This document shows, piece after piece, positions 1 to 61,500 of a stretch of 64,000 nt of DNA. Made by a program: the position numbers and the translations under genes. The notes beneath the pieces were generated by a model that was not told the DNA's origin, did no database searches, and saw only the letters and a list, made by a program, of their open reading frames with translations. How positions within the stretch are numbered: the first letter of the stretch is position 1; each line of letters opens with the position of its first letter. The stretch comes from Silurus meridionalis (Eukaryota; Chordata; Actinopteri; Siluriformes; Siluridae): the NCBI RefSeq assembly GCF_014805685.1, contig NC_060904.1:13880311-13944310 (forward strand). Reading direction: 5' to 3'.

Positions 1-322
1 ATACTATAGAAAAGAAACTTGGATATATTTGAGTCAGTGTGCAGTTTGTATAGCAGTACAGATTTACTGTCCTCTAAAAACATTTCGACATGCAGCCATA
101 TTGTCTAAATAGCTGGCAACAAAAGTGAGTACACCCTTAGTAATAACAGCTATTCTTTTCTATATTCTATAAAGCTGTACGTCGCTTAACAATGCAAATC
201 CACACTTCTTATTTATTATGTTTGTGTTGCAGGACCATACAAATTAGTGTATCTTGTATTAGAGCAGTTAGAATTTGGTGCTTTGAGTTCAGTTCTCTCA
301 TACTGACCACTGGATGTTCAAC

Positions 323-481
323 ATGGCACCTCATGGCAAAGACTCTGAGAAGTTGAGAACCAGAATTGTTGCTCTCCAGAGAAAAGAAGTCCTTGGCTAT
401 AAGATCAGTAAAATCCTGAAACTGAGTTACAGTACAGTGACCAGGGTGATACAGAGGTTTTCCAAGACAGGTTCCATTTAG
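323..481 (+). pseudogene. Tc1 transposase N-terminal fragment
   Basis: ATG at 323 opens MAPHGKDSEKLRTRIVALQR and continues through a paired-like helix-turn-helix (KISKILKLSYSTVTRVIQRF) to a premature TAG at 479-481. This matches the DNA-binding end of fish Tc1-like transposases. It is a dead copy. Confidence 0.8.
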
Positions 482-531
482 AACAGACTTCGCAATGGTC
501 CATCAAAGAAGTTGAGTCGTCGTGATCGAGG

Positions 532-879
532 TTGCAGAGGTTACGCCAAACACTGCAACAAGTCGGTTTGAATGGCCGTCATTCCAGAAGGAAGCCTCTT
601 CTGAAGCTGGCTCACAAGAAAGCCTGCAGTTTACTGAAGACAACCTGTACATGTACTGTGACCTTCGAAGCAGAACATGATACCGTCCCTTTAGAAACTA
701 CTGAGCACCTGTGGGGTATCCTCAAGCGGAAGGTGAAGAAGCACCATGTGTCTAACATACAGCAGCCCCATGATGTCATTATAGAGGAGTGGAAGAGGAT
801 CTGTGCAGCTTTGGTGAATTCTATACCCAGGAGGATTAAGGCAGTGCTGGATAACACTGGTGCTCACACTAAATATTGA
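532..879 (+). pseudogene. Tc1 transposase C-terminal fragment
   Basis: From about position 590 the frame reads HKKACSLL, then EHLWGILKRKVKKHHVSN, EEWKRICAALVNSIPRRIKA and VLDNTGAHTKY, followed by a stop. HLWGILKRKV and SIPRR are typical of the Tc1 C-terminus. The first 20 codons are out-of-frame sequence, and the central catalytic portion is deleted. Confidence 0.8.
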
Positions 880-1063
880 CAGTTTGGACACAGTTTTGTT
901 GCTAGTTATTTTTACAATAATGGCAGTATGTTGAGTTATTTTCAGAGGACAGTAAATCTGAACTGTTGTACAAGCTGCACATTAACTACTGTAAAATATA
1001 TATGTTACATTTCTATAGTCCCTTTAGAACATAGAATAAAATGGTTGCTGAAATGTGACTTAC

Positions 1064-1400
1064 TTACTTACGTACCTCCACAAAAAAACCATGTTGGGAG
1101 CACATAAAAAGTTGGAGGCAAATAATTATATCGGATTCCATTGGATGCAGTAGCTGAAATTTTCCCTTCACTTGAACTAGGAGACCAAACCTGTTGTACC
1201 CCTGTGGAGTGGGAGATCTTAAGTGGCCTGCGATAGAGCTCTCATCCCTATGGAACACCTCTGGGATGAGATGGAACGCTGACCGCACCCCAGGCGTCCT
1301 CACATCATTTATTTCAATACCTAACTTTGCTAACACCCTCGTAGCTATAAATCACAAATCTCCACAAACACACTGCAAAATCTAGTGAAACATCTTCCCA
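1064..1400 (+). mobile_element. Tc1-derived dispersed repeat fragment
   Basis: It contains TGGGAGATCTTAAGTGGCCT, CTATGGAACACCTCTGGGAT, ACAAATCTCCACAAACACAC and AAAATCTAGTGAAACATCTT. These blocks recur in the window near 5690, 6840 (reverse), 23930, 59270 and 63240. The translated pieces resemble the HIWDELE and PNTLQNLV region of Tc1-like transposases. Confidence 0.7.
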
Positions 1401-1979
1401 GAAAAGTGCTTGGATTTGATTCGTCCTGTCTTGTTTTTCATTTAAATTTTTCTTAATTTTTGTAGGGTTTTGCTTTAATTCAATTTTTTTGTTGTTTGGT
1501 GTGGTTTTCCCCGTTTTGCTATTACCTTTTTGTTCTTTTTGCTACAAAGTGTTTTAACTTGTTCGATATTGTTTCGTTTCATTTGCTCACTTTTTGTGGT
1601 GTTTTGCTTTGATAAATGTAGTTTGGGGATTTTATTTTGCTTTGCTAGGCTTTTCTTTTTTTTTCTTTTGTTTGGTTTGTTTTTCTTGAACCTGAAATTC
1701 AGTCATTTTGGAGCAATATTAAGGTTAATTAAAGCAATTGCCTGAAACATCGGCTGTTTTATTTTGTTTTAAGTATGACTAGAGTTGTTAAAACTAATTG
1801 CTATTCTTTATTAAAAAAAAAAAAAAAAGAAGGAATGAATCGTCTCTTGAATCGTCACTTTTTTAGACAATACATCGGTTTTACACTTAAACAAAAGGTG
1901 ATAGAGGAATTAGCTACCGCTGTTTATTGTAAATCTTTTTCTTAATACATTTAAAAAAGAAAAGCAAAAGATACCAGAA

Positions 1980-2340
1980 AGCAATATACGTCCCCATCCG
2001 TCTCCGGGATCGATTTGTGGCGACTCGGCGAGCAAAGATCGGCACTAAAAAGCCTGGCGCGTGTCATGAAGGTCAGCACTGCTATCATTAGCTCAGAAGA
2101 AGTCACGGACACCGAGAGCGTTAGCGCTTTCTTTTCTTCCCCTCACCTCCTTCAGCTGATCAGAGGATCACCGTATCAAGGGCGGATTAGCGACGATTTG
2201 GGATTTGCGCAATCGGTTAATTTATTGCAGCGAAGGCAGGTCTCTTTCATCTACAGCAACATTTAATCAGAGTCGGGCACACAGGCTATTACAGGTTCTC
2301 GTGCTGCCATCAGCTCCATCACAATCCCCCCTGAAATTTC
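1980..2340. other. Base-balanced intronic stretch, no gene seen
   Basis: Non-repetitive sequence of mixed composition with several CpG (CCGTCTCCGGGATCG), unlike the AT-rich surroundings. It could be a conserved non-coding element. Confidence 0.3.
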
Positions 2341-2528
2341 CAAATTATCTGGAACTGGCTTTGGCTTCCCTATAATAATAAAAAAAAAAAACATTAGAGT
2401 CTATTCCTGATAGGAGATTTGCTTTTTTCGCACCGGGCCAATTATAAATAGTGTGCTCAGTGCACAAGATGGGGAGGGGGAGAAAAGGAGAGGAAAAAAG
2501 AAAAAAAAGGAGGAAAAGTGAAAAGTAC

Positions 2529-2617
<89 letters not shown>
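2529..2617. repeat. (GT)n(AT)n compound microsatellite
   Basis: About 17 TG units run directly into about 28 TA units. Confidence 0.97.
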
Positions 2618-2619
<2 letters not shown>

Positions 2620-3424
2620 GATATGAAAGGGTCTTTATCGTCAGCCCCGGCTACGGCGTTCCGATCCAAATCCGAGCGGCTGAAAATTTATATTCGATCT
2701 TATCACGCAAGCCTAAGTCGGGGAAAAATCAATAGAGGTTATCTTTCATGTCGCAGCGACTTGTGGAAATATTGATTTTCATTTTACGGCGAATTTGGAG
2801 CATCGGTTGGTAATCACTGGGCCGCTGACTTCACTGTTTCGCCCACTGTATCTCTTACACGCCGAGCAGCAGCCGAGCCGAGATGAAAAACGAGAGAACA
2901 TTGAGACGAGGGGGAGGAGAGAGAAGCCTGGACACACACACACATATATATACACCTACACACAAACACAGATAGAGGGGTATCTAGTTATGGGAAGCTT
3001 TAACTCTACTACTGTAAGTGTTTGAACGCTTTAACCACATTCTTAGTGCGTAATTGTTTACACTCCACATCCGTTTCACCAATTTTCTTGTCTTTCATTT
3101 TTATGGAACGCCATACCAGATTGAGTTTCCACCCCCTGTTGGTCACCTGCAAAGTCGTACCCACCAGCTTAAGACTAGCAACCTCACGCTGCATTAGGCG
3201 GAGGACGAAAGAGCTATCGGCCCTCTTCCACACACATACACAAGTTCACTGACATCTATGATTGGCTGCTGTTTTGGGGATTGACAGGGAGAAGCGAGAG
3301 ACAGTATCAATTTCTCCAGTTTTGTCCCTATACAGCCAAATGAAAAGTTTACCATTCACAAACTCTCATAAACATTCTGCCTTATTTGATTGGTCACATT
3401 TTTGCCATTAACAATAATTCAATT
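2620..3424. other. Intronic stretch without recognisable gene
   Basis: Mixed-composition sequence with a short CA/TA run at 2934-2955. No family recognised. Confidence 0.35.
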
Positions 3425-3620
3425 GGATTGGATTTTTGATTAGATTTAACTTCATTGTCATTGTGCAGCATATAAGTACAGAGGAAATGAAATGCCGTTA
3501 GCATCTAACCAGAACCACCAATAGCATATATTTATATGTATATAAAATTAAGAAATGAATTACATTATTAACATGTAATAAAGTATTAAATTGAGTATAA
3601 GCTGAATGATATAGTTTTTC
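3425..3620. repeat. LINE-tail-like dispersed repeat
   Basis: TTCATTGTCATTGTGCAGCA, then TACAGAGGAAATGAAATGCC and AGCATCTAACCAGAA, resembles the 3' tail of a fish retroposon family. Family not assigned. Confidence 0.4.
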
Positions 3621-4129
3621 TTTTTAGCATGTAGTATGAGTGTAATGATTATGTACAAAAGTCATGCATCACAGATATTGATAATAGGATCACTGCTTGT
3701 TTATTTGTTTGTTTTGTTTTGTTTGTTTGTTAGTCTTTTTTCATCCTCGGGGTTCGACCACTGCCTTACTGAGTAAAAATAAATAAATAAATAAAATTAG
3801 ATTCTGTATTATTGTATTTTTTATCCAAACTATTTCAAAATGTGCTTTTTTGTTTGTTTGTTTTGGGTTTTTGTAAAACTATATTCAAGTGACGGAGACC
3901 AGGAGACAATCTGACAATAATACAACTGTAGCAGATGTTTATGATTATTATGATGTGAGAACTTGTTCCTAGAAGATATTTGACATTCATAATCATAGGT
4001 TTTTGTTTGTTTGTTTGTTTTTAAGTGTGCTAATATAATTCAATTTAGGTTGACAACATTTGTGACAGAATTCTTGGTCCACAATTTTCTAAATATTCAC
4101 ATTGTCGAAGTCAATGACGATGTAATAGG

Positions 4130-5075
4130 AACAATTCGCAATCCAGTGAAGTTGTGTAACTCTTCCGTAGATTCAGAAGATTTTTGCTAGCAAATTGTAA
4201 TGGTGTCTTATGAGAGCGGATGGAAATACGGGGACGAGCCGAAGCGAGCTGACCACGCCACCACATTTTCTGTTAGCGAAACCATTTCGGCGGCGCTCTA
4301 ATGAAGGAGAGCCTGAGGGTTGGCAAGTAATGGCCTAGAAAGCCTGACATTTTGCCTGCCAGTAATAGCAATAGCTACTGTAACAGCAGTGCGGCTCGGC
4401 GCTGATGTACTCCAGGCTCTCATTGCCCTTTGTGTGGAGGGTGGAAATGGCATTTGGGGGGGAGGCAAAAAAAAAAAGAAAATACAAATTGAATAAAAAT
4501 CAAGTGGAGAATAAATACAACAGCCAGGCAGCCGCAGTGGCCCTCTGTCCACATCAGGGCACATGGAGAGTAATGCCCCCTATTTCACTACTTTTGATTT
4601 AGAGAAATAACTTCGAGCTCCGAGCTTCCCGCGTGCCCCTGAGAAGAAAAACGATATTGCGCGTTCAGAATAACTCGGCGGTGCATTACGGCACCTAACC
4701 TCCGCCGGCCTTTGAAATGGAGACCGATTCTTTAAATTCTTCGCCGGGCCTCGCCGAGCCCGATAAGCAATTGGACAACGCGCCCAAAGTTCACCCCGGC
4801 TTTCTCTCCTCCGCCGAAAGCCATCTGCATTCTTTCCGTAATTTTCCCAGGCTACCCGAGATCGCCGGCTAATCGGGAGAGATCTGACACCGGGATCGGC
4901 GCTCAAAAAAAATGTTTTTCCCATAATTCTCGGCTCGTCTAAAAAGCTCCGGCGCATCCTGTAAAGACCCCTGGAAAGTCTCAGGGAGGAAAAAAAGAGC
5001 TCGAAATGCCATCCTTGATCCTTTTTTTTTCTGTCTCTATTCCTGGCATTGCAGAAAGCAGTCATGTTTATAGCT
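4130..5075. promoter_or_regulatory. Candidate conserved regulatory island before the zfpm2 exon
   Basis: Nearly 1 kb of non-repetitive, CpG-containing sequence (for example GCCGGCCTTTGAAATGGAGA near 4,705) in otherwise AT-rich, repeat-filled intron. It contains an open - strand frame of 161 codons that resembles no protein and has no splice context. This composition fits a conserved non-coding element, but conservation could not be tested. Confidence 0.3.
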
Positions 5076-5144
5076 ATATATCATGCGTCTAATAATGTGC
5101 TTTCAAATCACCTCCAAAGTGAGTTAATTCCTTGTGTATTGTTC

Positions 5145-5174
5145 GTGTGTGTGTGTGTGTGTGTGTGTGTGTAT
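5145..5174. repeat. (GT)n microsatellite beside zfpm2 acceptor
   Basis: About 14 GT units ending some 20 bp before the exon at 5192. Confidence 0.95.
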
Positions 5175-5191
5175 TATCTCTCTTCCTACAG

Positions 5192-56408
<51,217 letters not shown>

Positions 56409-57445
56409 AATCTCAACTTTCCCTCCACCTCTCCCTTTCTCCTCCTTCTCTTTTTTCGCTACACTGTCGTGTCTGGAATAGTGCATCATGCAGTTTTATA
56501 TGCTGCTTGTGGACAATCAAGAGCTTCATCTTTTAATTTCTTTTTTTTCATCGAGACTTTGATGCAAAACTTTTGTCAAAAAAAAGATTCCATGTGTAAT
56601 ATTGGTGCCACTTTCACGTTTATTTATTTTACAATCAGTATTAATAGGAGTAGTGACCTTAATTTAAAGACAAAAGGAAATTTATATCAGAGTTGTTTGT
56701 AATGTTATTGTATAGTCATTCTTGTGTAGCAATCATTGTTTACACTGTATTGTAGGTTCAACAAGACGATAGACAATACAAAAACGGAAATGCATTTTAG
56801 ACACAGAAAAATAGCTACTGAAGCACTTGTGCATTTTTATTTGCCGTGGTTTTTTTTTTGTTTGTTTGTTTTTTTGTATATGCCTAAATGTCATTTGCAG
56901 AACTCAAGACTTCTCAACCTTAAACGCAGTTTGGAAGGAAAACCAGGCACAACTCTGCATCTCATATTTTGGCATATACAGTACTATACATCCGGCTTCA
57001 CATCTGTATGTAGCTGTTGGTTTAAGTCCTTTTTTTTTCTTTCCTTTCTTTTTTTCTAACTCAGAAGTGCGTGTTTTTCATCATGATTACGACGTTCTTG
57101 TATAGTTCTCGTATTTCAGTTTGCGATCCATTTCGGTCTCTCTTTTTAAAAATTTGCTCTCAATGCAATACTTTGTAAAAAAAAAACGACAAAAAAAAGG
57201 AAATGAAAGCAGTATTAGGAGAACGGGAACATGGCAGATATTTCTATCTCCTTAACAACAATTGTACGAAAGTAATTTTATTGATGTTACTTAAAAAAAT
57301 GGGGTGGGAGAGGATTTGGGGAGGGATGGTATAAAAAAAAAAAAAAAAAAAGATCATTCCAATGTCCTTATAATGGAAAAAAAATATTTCTTAAAAATGT
57401 TGTTGCTATGCATGTATATGGATGGAATAAAATTCCAGCGCTGTT
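56409..57445 (+). other. zfpm2: zfpm2 3' untranslated region
   Basis: This stretch directly follows the zfpm2 stop codon. It is AT-rich with several poly-T and poly-A runs. A canonical AATAAA lies at about 57426-57431, so cleavage is inferred near 57,445. A second AATAAA at about 57527 followed by an A-run could be an alternative site. No exon or repeat is apparent inside. Confidence 0.7.
57426..57431 (+). terminator. probable polyadenylation signal of zfpm2
   Basis: AATAAA about 1.0 kb after the stop codon, followed within 30 bases by a GT-rich stretch (TTTTGATGTGGTGT), which fits a downstream element. Confidence 0.55.
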
Positions 57446-57725
57446 GGAAATTTTTATTTTGATGTGGTGTCATAATTAAACCTTAATCCTCAGGATAAAC
57501 TCGATGTCTTGGTTTTCTTTGAAGCAAATAAAAAAAAAAAAAAACACAGCACACATTTGACAAAGTTGAAAGAATCAACTAATCAGACTATTTAATAAAA
57601 AAATAAAAAAATAAATCATAATATTGTCCCAATTTTTGGAAAAGAACAGCTGAATCAGTAAATGATAAATGATTTGCACACAGGAACAGGAAGTGCGGTG
57701 GCGTTGGGAAGAGGTGAACAGGGTC
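57446..57725. other. Intergenic gap between convergent genes
   Basis: AT-rich with A-runs. It must contain or overlap the 3' end of the - strand gene. Confidence 0.5.
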
Positions 57726-57896
57726 TCACTGACTCATTGCATGTCTGGTTTGCCTCTTTGACACGAGCTCCAGTAAATGTTTGCTTACCGATGACGCCTT
57801 TTTAGAGATCATGTGACGATCCGCCCCCTGAATGCGAACGAGCTTGGCCTGGGGGTACGCTCGCTTTAAACACTCTCTCTGCACATCAGCAAAAAC
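57726..57896 (-). CDS. Unidentified convergent gene: terminal coding exon
   Basis: This 171 nt exon begins after TTAG in a (GT)n-rich tract and is phase 0. It encodes 56 residues, VFADVQRECL through RHAMSQ, and then TGA at 57726-57728. It contains YPQAKLVRIQ and GADRHMIS (putative catalytic His loop). No clear poly(A) signal was seen just past the stop on this strand; TTTATT (AATAAA on -) occurs near 57,452, which would make the two genes overlap tail to tail. Confidence 0.6.
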   Translation of the reverse strand, partial: VFADVQRECLKRAYPQAKLVRIQGADRHMISKKASSVSKHLLELVSKRQTRHAMSQ

Positions 57897-58507
57897 CTAA
57901 CACACACACACACACACACACACAACAAATGCAGAGGCTATAATGTCTATTTTAACTTTCTATATGTATAGACAGATCTATTTAACTTGATAGGACCCCA
58001 CTTTTGGGTCTCACAGCTAAAAATTATCAGATTAAATCAGTGTGCTACATTTACAATTTAGGTATCTTTAGAAAGAAAACACTTTCCATCATCACTCCAA
58101 AAAATGTTATATACTTATATAGACAGGTGTGTGGCTTTCCTAATCAAGTCCAATCCGTATAATCAAGCACAGCTGGACTCACATGAAGGTGTAGAACCAT
58201 CTCAAGGATGATCAGAAGAAATGGATAGCACCTGAGTTAAATATATGAGTGTCACAGCAAAGGGTCTGAATACTTAGGACCATGTGATATTTCAGTTTTT
58301 CTTGTTTAGTAAATCTGCAAAAATGTCAACAATTCTGTGTTTTTCTGTCAATATGGGGTGCTATGTGTACATTAATGAGGAAAAGAAATGAACTTAAATG
58401 ATTATAGCAAATAGCTGCAATATAACAAAGAGTAAAAATCTAAGGAGGGTCTGAATACTTTCCGTACCCACTGTACGCTGAAAAATGTGCCTTGAAATGT
58501 TTTTACC

Positions 58508-58589
<82 letters not shown>

Positions 58590-61500
58590 CATGAAAGCCT
58601 GGAGCAATCCAGAAAAGTACTGGGTTGAAAACCACGTTTATATTTCAAATGTAATGAAGAAATCATAAAAAAATGTGATTCCTCCAAACAATTTCAGGAC
58701 AACTGTTAGACTCCTGTGGTCCGCTTTGATGTCACAAGCTTGTGTGTCAAATTAGAGACGTCACAAACGACTGTAATGTTTTACTTCCTTCTTGATTCTG
58801 ATCGAACGAAAGGATCGAGTAGATCACACTCACTCGGTTGAGGGGAGCAGGAAGCTGTTCGTCGAACGAGTCCCCGATGAAAACGCTCAGGGATATTCTG
58901 CTGGATAGCAGCTTGAACTTGGAGATCTCTCTGTGGAGGAAAAAAAGGAGTGAAACATGACAAATCAATGAGGGATAGAGGGCAGATTGGTTCGAGTTGC
59001 AGTCACTATTCGATAGCTGTATCTGTGTGTGTGTAGGGTGGGGTTTACCTGACTTGAGACGCGCTCTCATTCAGGAAGTAGTGCTCATCCACGGCGCTGC
59101 TTTGGTGTGCCGGGTTACTCAAGAGGTATTTCTGATCCGGGGGAAAGTGAGAGCAGGATTCCACAATTCACTATTTAAAATATTTCATTCTACAAGGAAG
59201 TGTTTTGTTGACATGGACAAGGAATCGTAAGTCATGGCATTTTTACCTCAAAATTACCACAAAATTTTATTGGATACGGTGGCATGACATTTTCCCTTCA
59301 CTTGGACTAGAAGACCCAAACCTGCTCCAGCACAAAGCCTGCTTCATGATTTGCTTTAGATGGGTTGGCCTGGAAGATCTCCTGCTATAGAGCTCTGACC
59401 TCAATCCTATTGAACACATTTGGGATGAATTGGAGCTCAGCTCAGGCCTGCTCACCTCACCTACATCAGTACCTGACTTTACTAACACCCTTGTGTCTGA
59501 ATGAGCACACAGTCCAGTAAAACATCCTCCCAGACGTGTGAAGGTTTTTCTAACAGGAACTAAATGTTAAATGAATGGAGTCATTTTCAGTTCAATAATT
59601 TCTACTCCCATTGTGCGTGATATTTATTTCTCGCCGACTTTTTCCAATCGTCTTCTGAACTTTAGAAGCCATTTAACATGTTGATGTTACAAACACAGAC
59701 AATCCACGAGAGAATAAAATGACGGCATGTACGGACGCCAATGTAACAATCGCAATAAATTCGATATGTTAATGAAGGGAATAAACGGAGAGGCAGCTCC
59801 TGACAGCTTGAATAATAAAGCTGCTTCATAACCACTAGCGTAATTAAGTCCGGAGACCTCGTGTCCTGATATCTGCTAAGATCATTTAAAGCTTTTATCA
59901 CACACACTCTATTTGAGTATTTAATAACCAAATGCAGTGGAGTGAATCATCACATTTGGGAAGATTTATCAGTGATTTAAATGAAAGACTCAGCAGATCT
60001 CTCAAAGGCTCGTTATTCAAGCATTCAGCACAATTCCACTGCTTTTTCCGTGTTCGTGTACAGGATCCGGACACATCCATGAGGTAAAAGTGTGTGAAGT
60101 GTGTGGCAGCTTGTACACTGTGAAAGATTCCTGGTGATGTATACGCTATAAAATCACTACACCCCTTATTTCATATCCACAGGCCCCTCCTTTCCGTCTG
60201 ATTCATCTAAGAAAAACTTTGACATGTTTCTTTGTGTGTGTATGTTTGTTTGTTTGTTTATTAGACATTTAAATTATACCGCGTGTTTGTGCGCACACAA
60301 CAAATAAAATTGATGGCTGAAACCGACGCGGCTTCACGTCCTCAGGTGTTGAGATGCATTCATAATTTTTAGCTTGCTTCAAAAAAAAAATTAAATCTTT
60401 CGAACTCAGGTCAGCTTTCGATTCATGTCACAAATAGGAACCAGAAAGCGTTTGAGAGGTGGAAGGGGCTTAGGCGGAAAAAAAAAAAAATCTAATAAAT
60501 GATTTGCATATTCCTGGCCACACGTTAACTTGCATGAAATTGGGTGGAACTAGAGCGGAGAAGAGGAGCCTAACTCGAGCATGGACGAGCTCCGCTTTGC
60601 CGTCCTGGCCTCAGAGACCCTGTCTGAAGACGTCTGAAAAAGGGGGAACGAAATAGGATACAGCACCCGGGCCCCGTCCCCTCCTGCACACGCAATCGCA
60701 TCAGAGCAAAGTTGTTAAGCTCAGTTTGATGGCTGCGCTTTTTTTTTTTTTTACCTGCTTTCCTCACCATGCTCGAGACATCATTAAAGCAAACACAGCA
60801 CAACATTTTGCACATAATTGACACTAGAGCGCCCCCATGTGGTCACTGTGCTGAAGCGCCCAAAAAAAAAAAAGGAATATTGCCTCAAAGAACAAGAAGA
60901 AATTTATCTGACATTAGTGTGAGCATGAATGTGAAACTTATACAATACTTTAAATAACTTTGAAAATAATTTCAATAAAGAGCTAAAAAAAAAAATCTTT
61001 GACATCTCATTTGGCACTGTGAAAAAATGTCTCGGATTATATCAGTCTCAGGAAAAAAAAGAAAACACCAAACTTTCTATAAAACTTTTAACCCGAGAAT
61101 CTTGGCTTGTTTTTCAGACAGCAGCTGAATCATAATTTTCTTTAATGAAATAATAATGCAAATAAATAAATAATGCAAAATAATTGCTAGGTCAGCATAT
61201 TCTTCCTTTTTTTCTACGGAATTATTAATTCAATAAAAAATACTGATTTAGGGCATTTTCACTCAAACTGGAAGGTGTGACCTACAACACTGCACGCAAG
61301 GGATTTACTAATTGTATAAAAACAAAAAAGAAAATTATACACAATCTGTGTATTAGGGATAGTAAGATTTACCGATTGCAATCAATGCATCAAAAAAGCT
61401 AATCATGTGGTGCATCGATTTGAAAATAAATTGTGTATCGGATCGAAGCATTTGTATCATGATGCATAGTTTTGAACATATTTGCATTTGTAAAAAACTA

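Larger units (their letters stand above)
3..1019 (+). mobile_element. Tc1/mariner-like transposon, internally deleted, with about 75 bp inverted termini
   Basis: The outer ends form an imperfect terminal inverted repeat: CAGATTTACTGTCCTCT near 60-76 is mirrored near 941-958, and the outermost ACTATAGAAA is mirrored at the right end near 1010-1019. Inside are two pieces of a Tc1-type transposase on the + strand, an N-terminal helix-turn-helix part and a C-terminal part. The element is about 1.0 kb, shorter than a full Tc1 (about 1.6 kb), so the middle, including much of the DDE catalytic region, is gone. Confidence 0.85.
1..5191 (+). other. zfpm2: zfpm2 upstream intron (3' part)
   Basis: No zfpm2 exon can be recognised before 5192, so this is read as intron. 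It holds a Tc1-like element (about 3-1019), a Tc1-derived fragment (1064-1400), a T-rich low-complexity stretch (1430-1740), a base-balanced unexplained segment (1980-2340), a GT/AT microsatellite, a LINE-tail-like repeat (3425-3620) and a candidate regulatory island (4130-5075). Confidence 0.7.

Noticed and set aside
2451..2775. Open frames rich in Val-Cys and Tyr-Ile
   Set aside because: Translation of the GT/AT microsatellite.
4580..5065. 161-codon - strand open frame in a CpG-containing stretch
   Set aside because: Basic, low-complexity translation with no domain, no splice-compatible partners and no neighbours. Read as chance in balanced sequence.
1..5191. Search for the preceding zfpm2 exon
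   Set aside because: No frame resembling the FOG2 segment before [10 protein letters not shown] with a phase 0 donor was seen. It probably lies upstream of the window.
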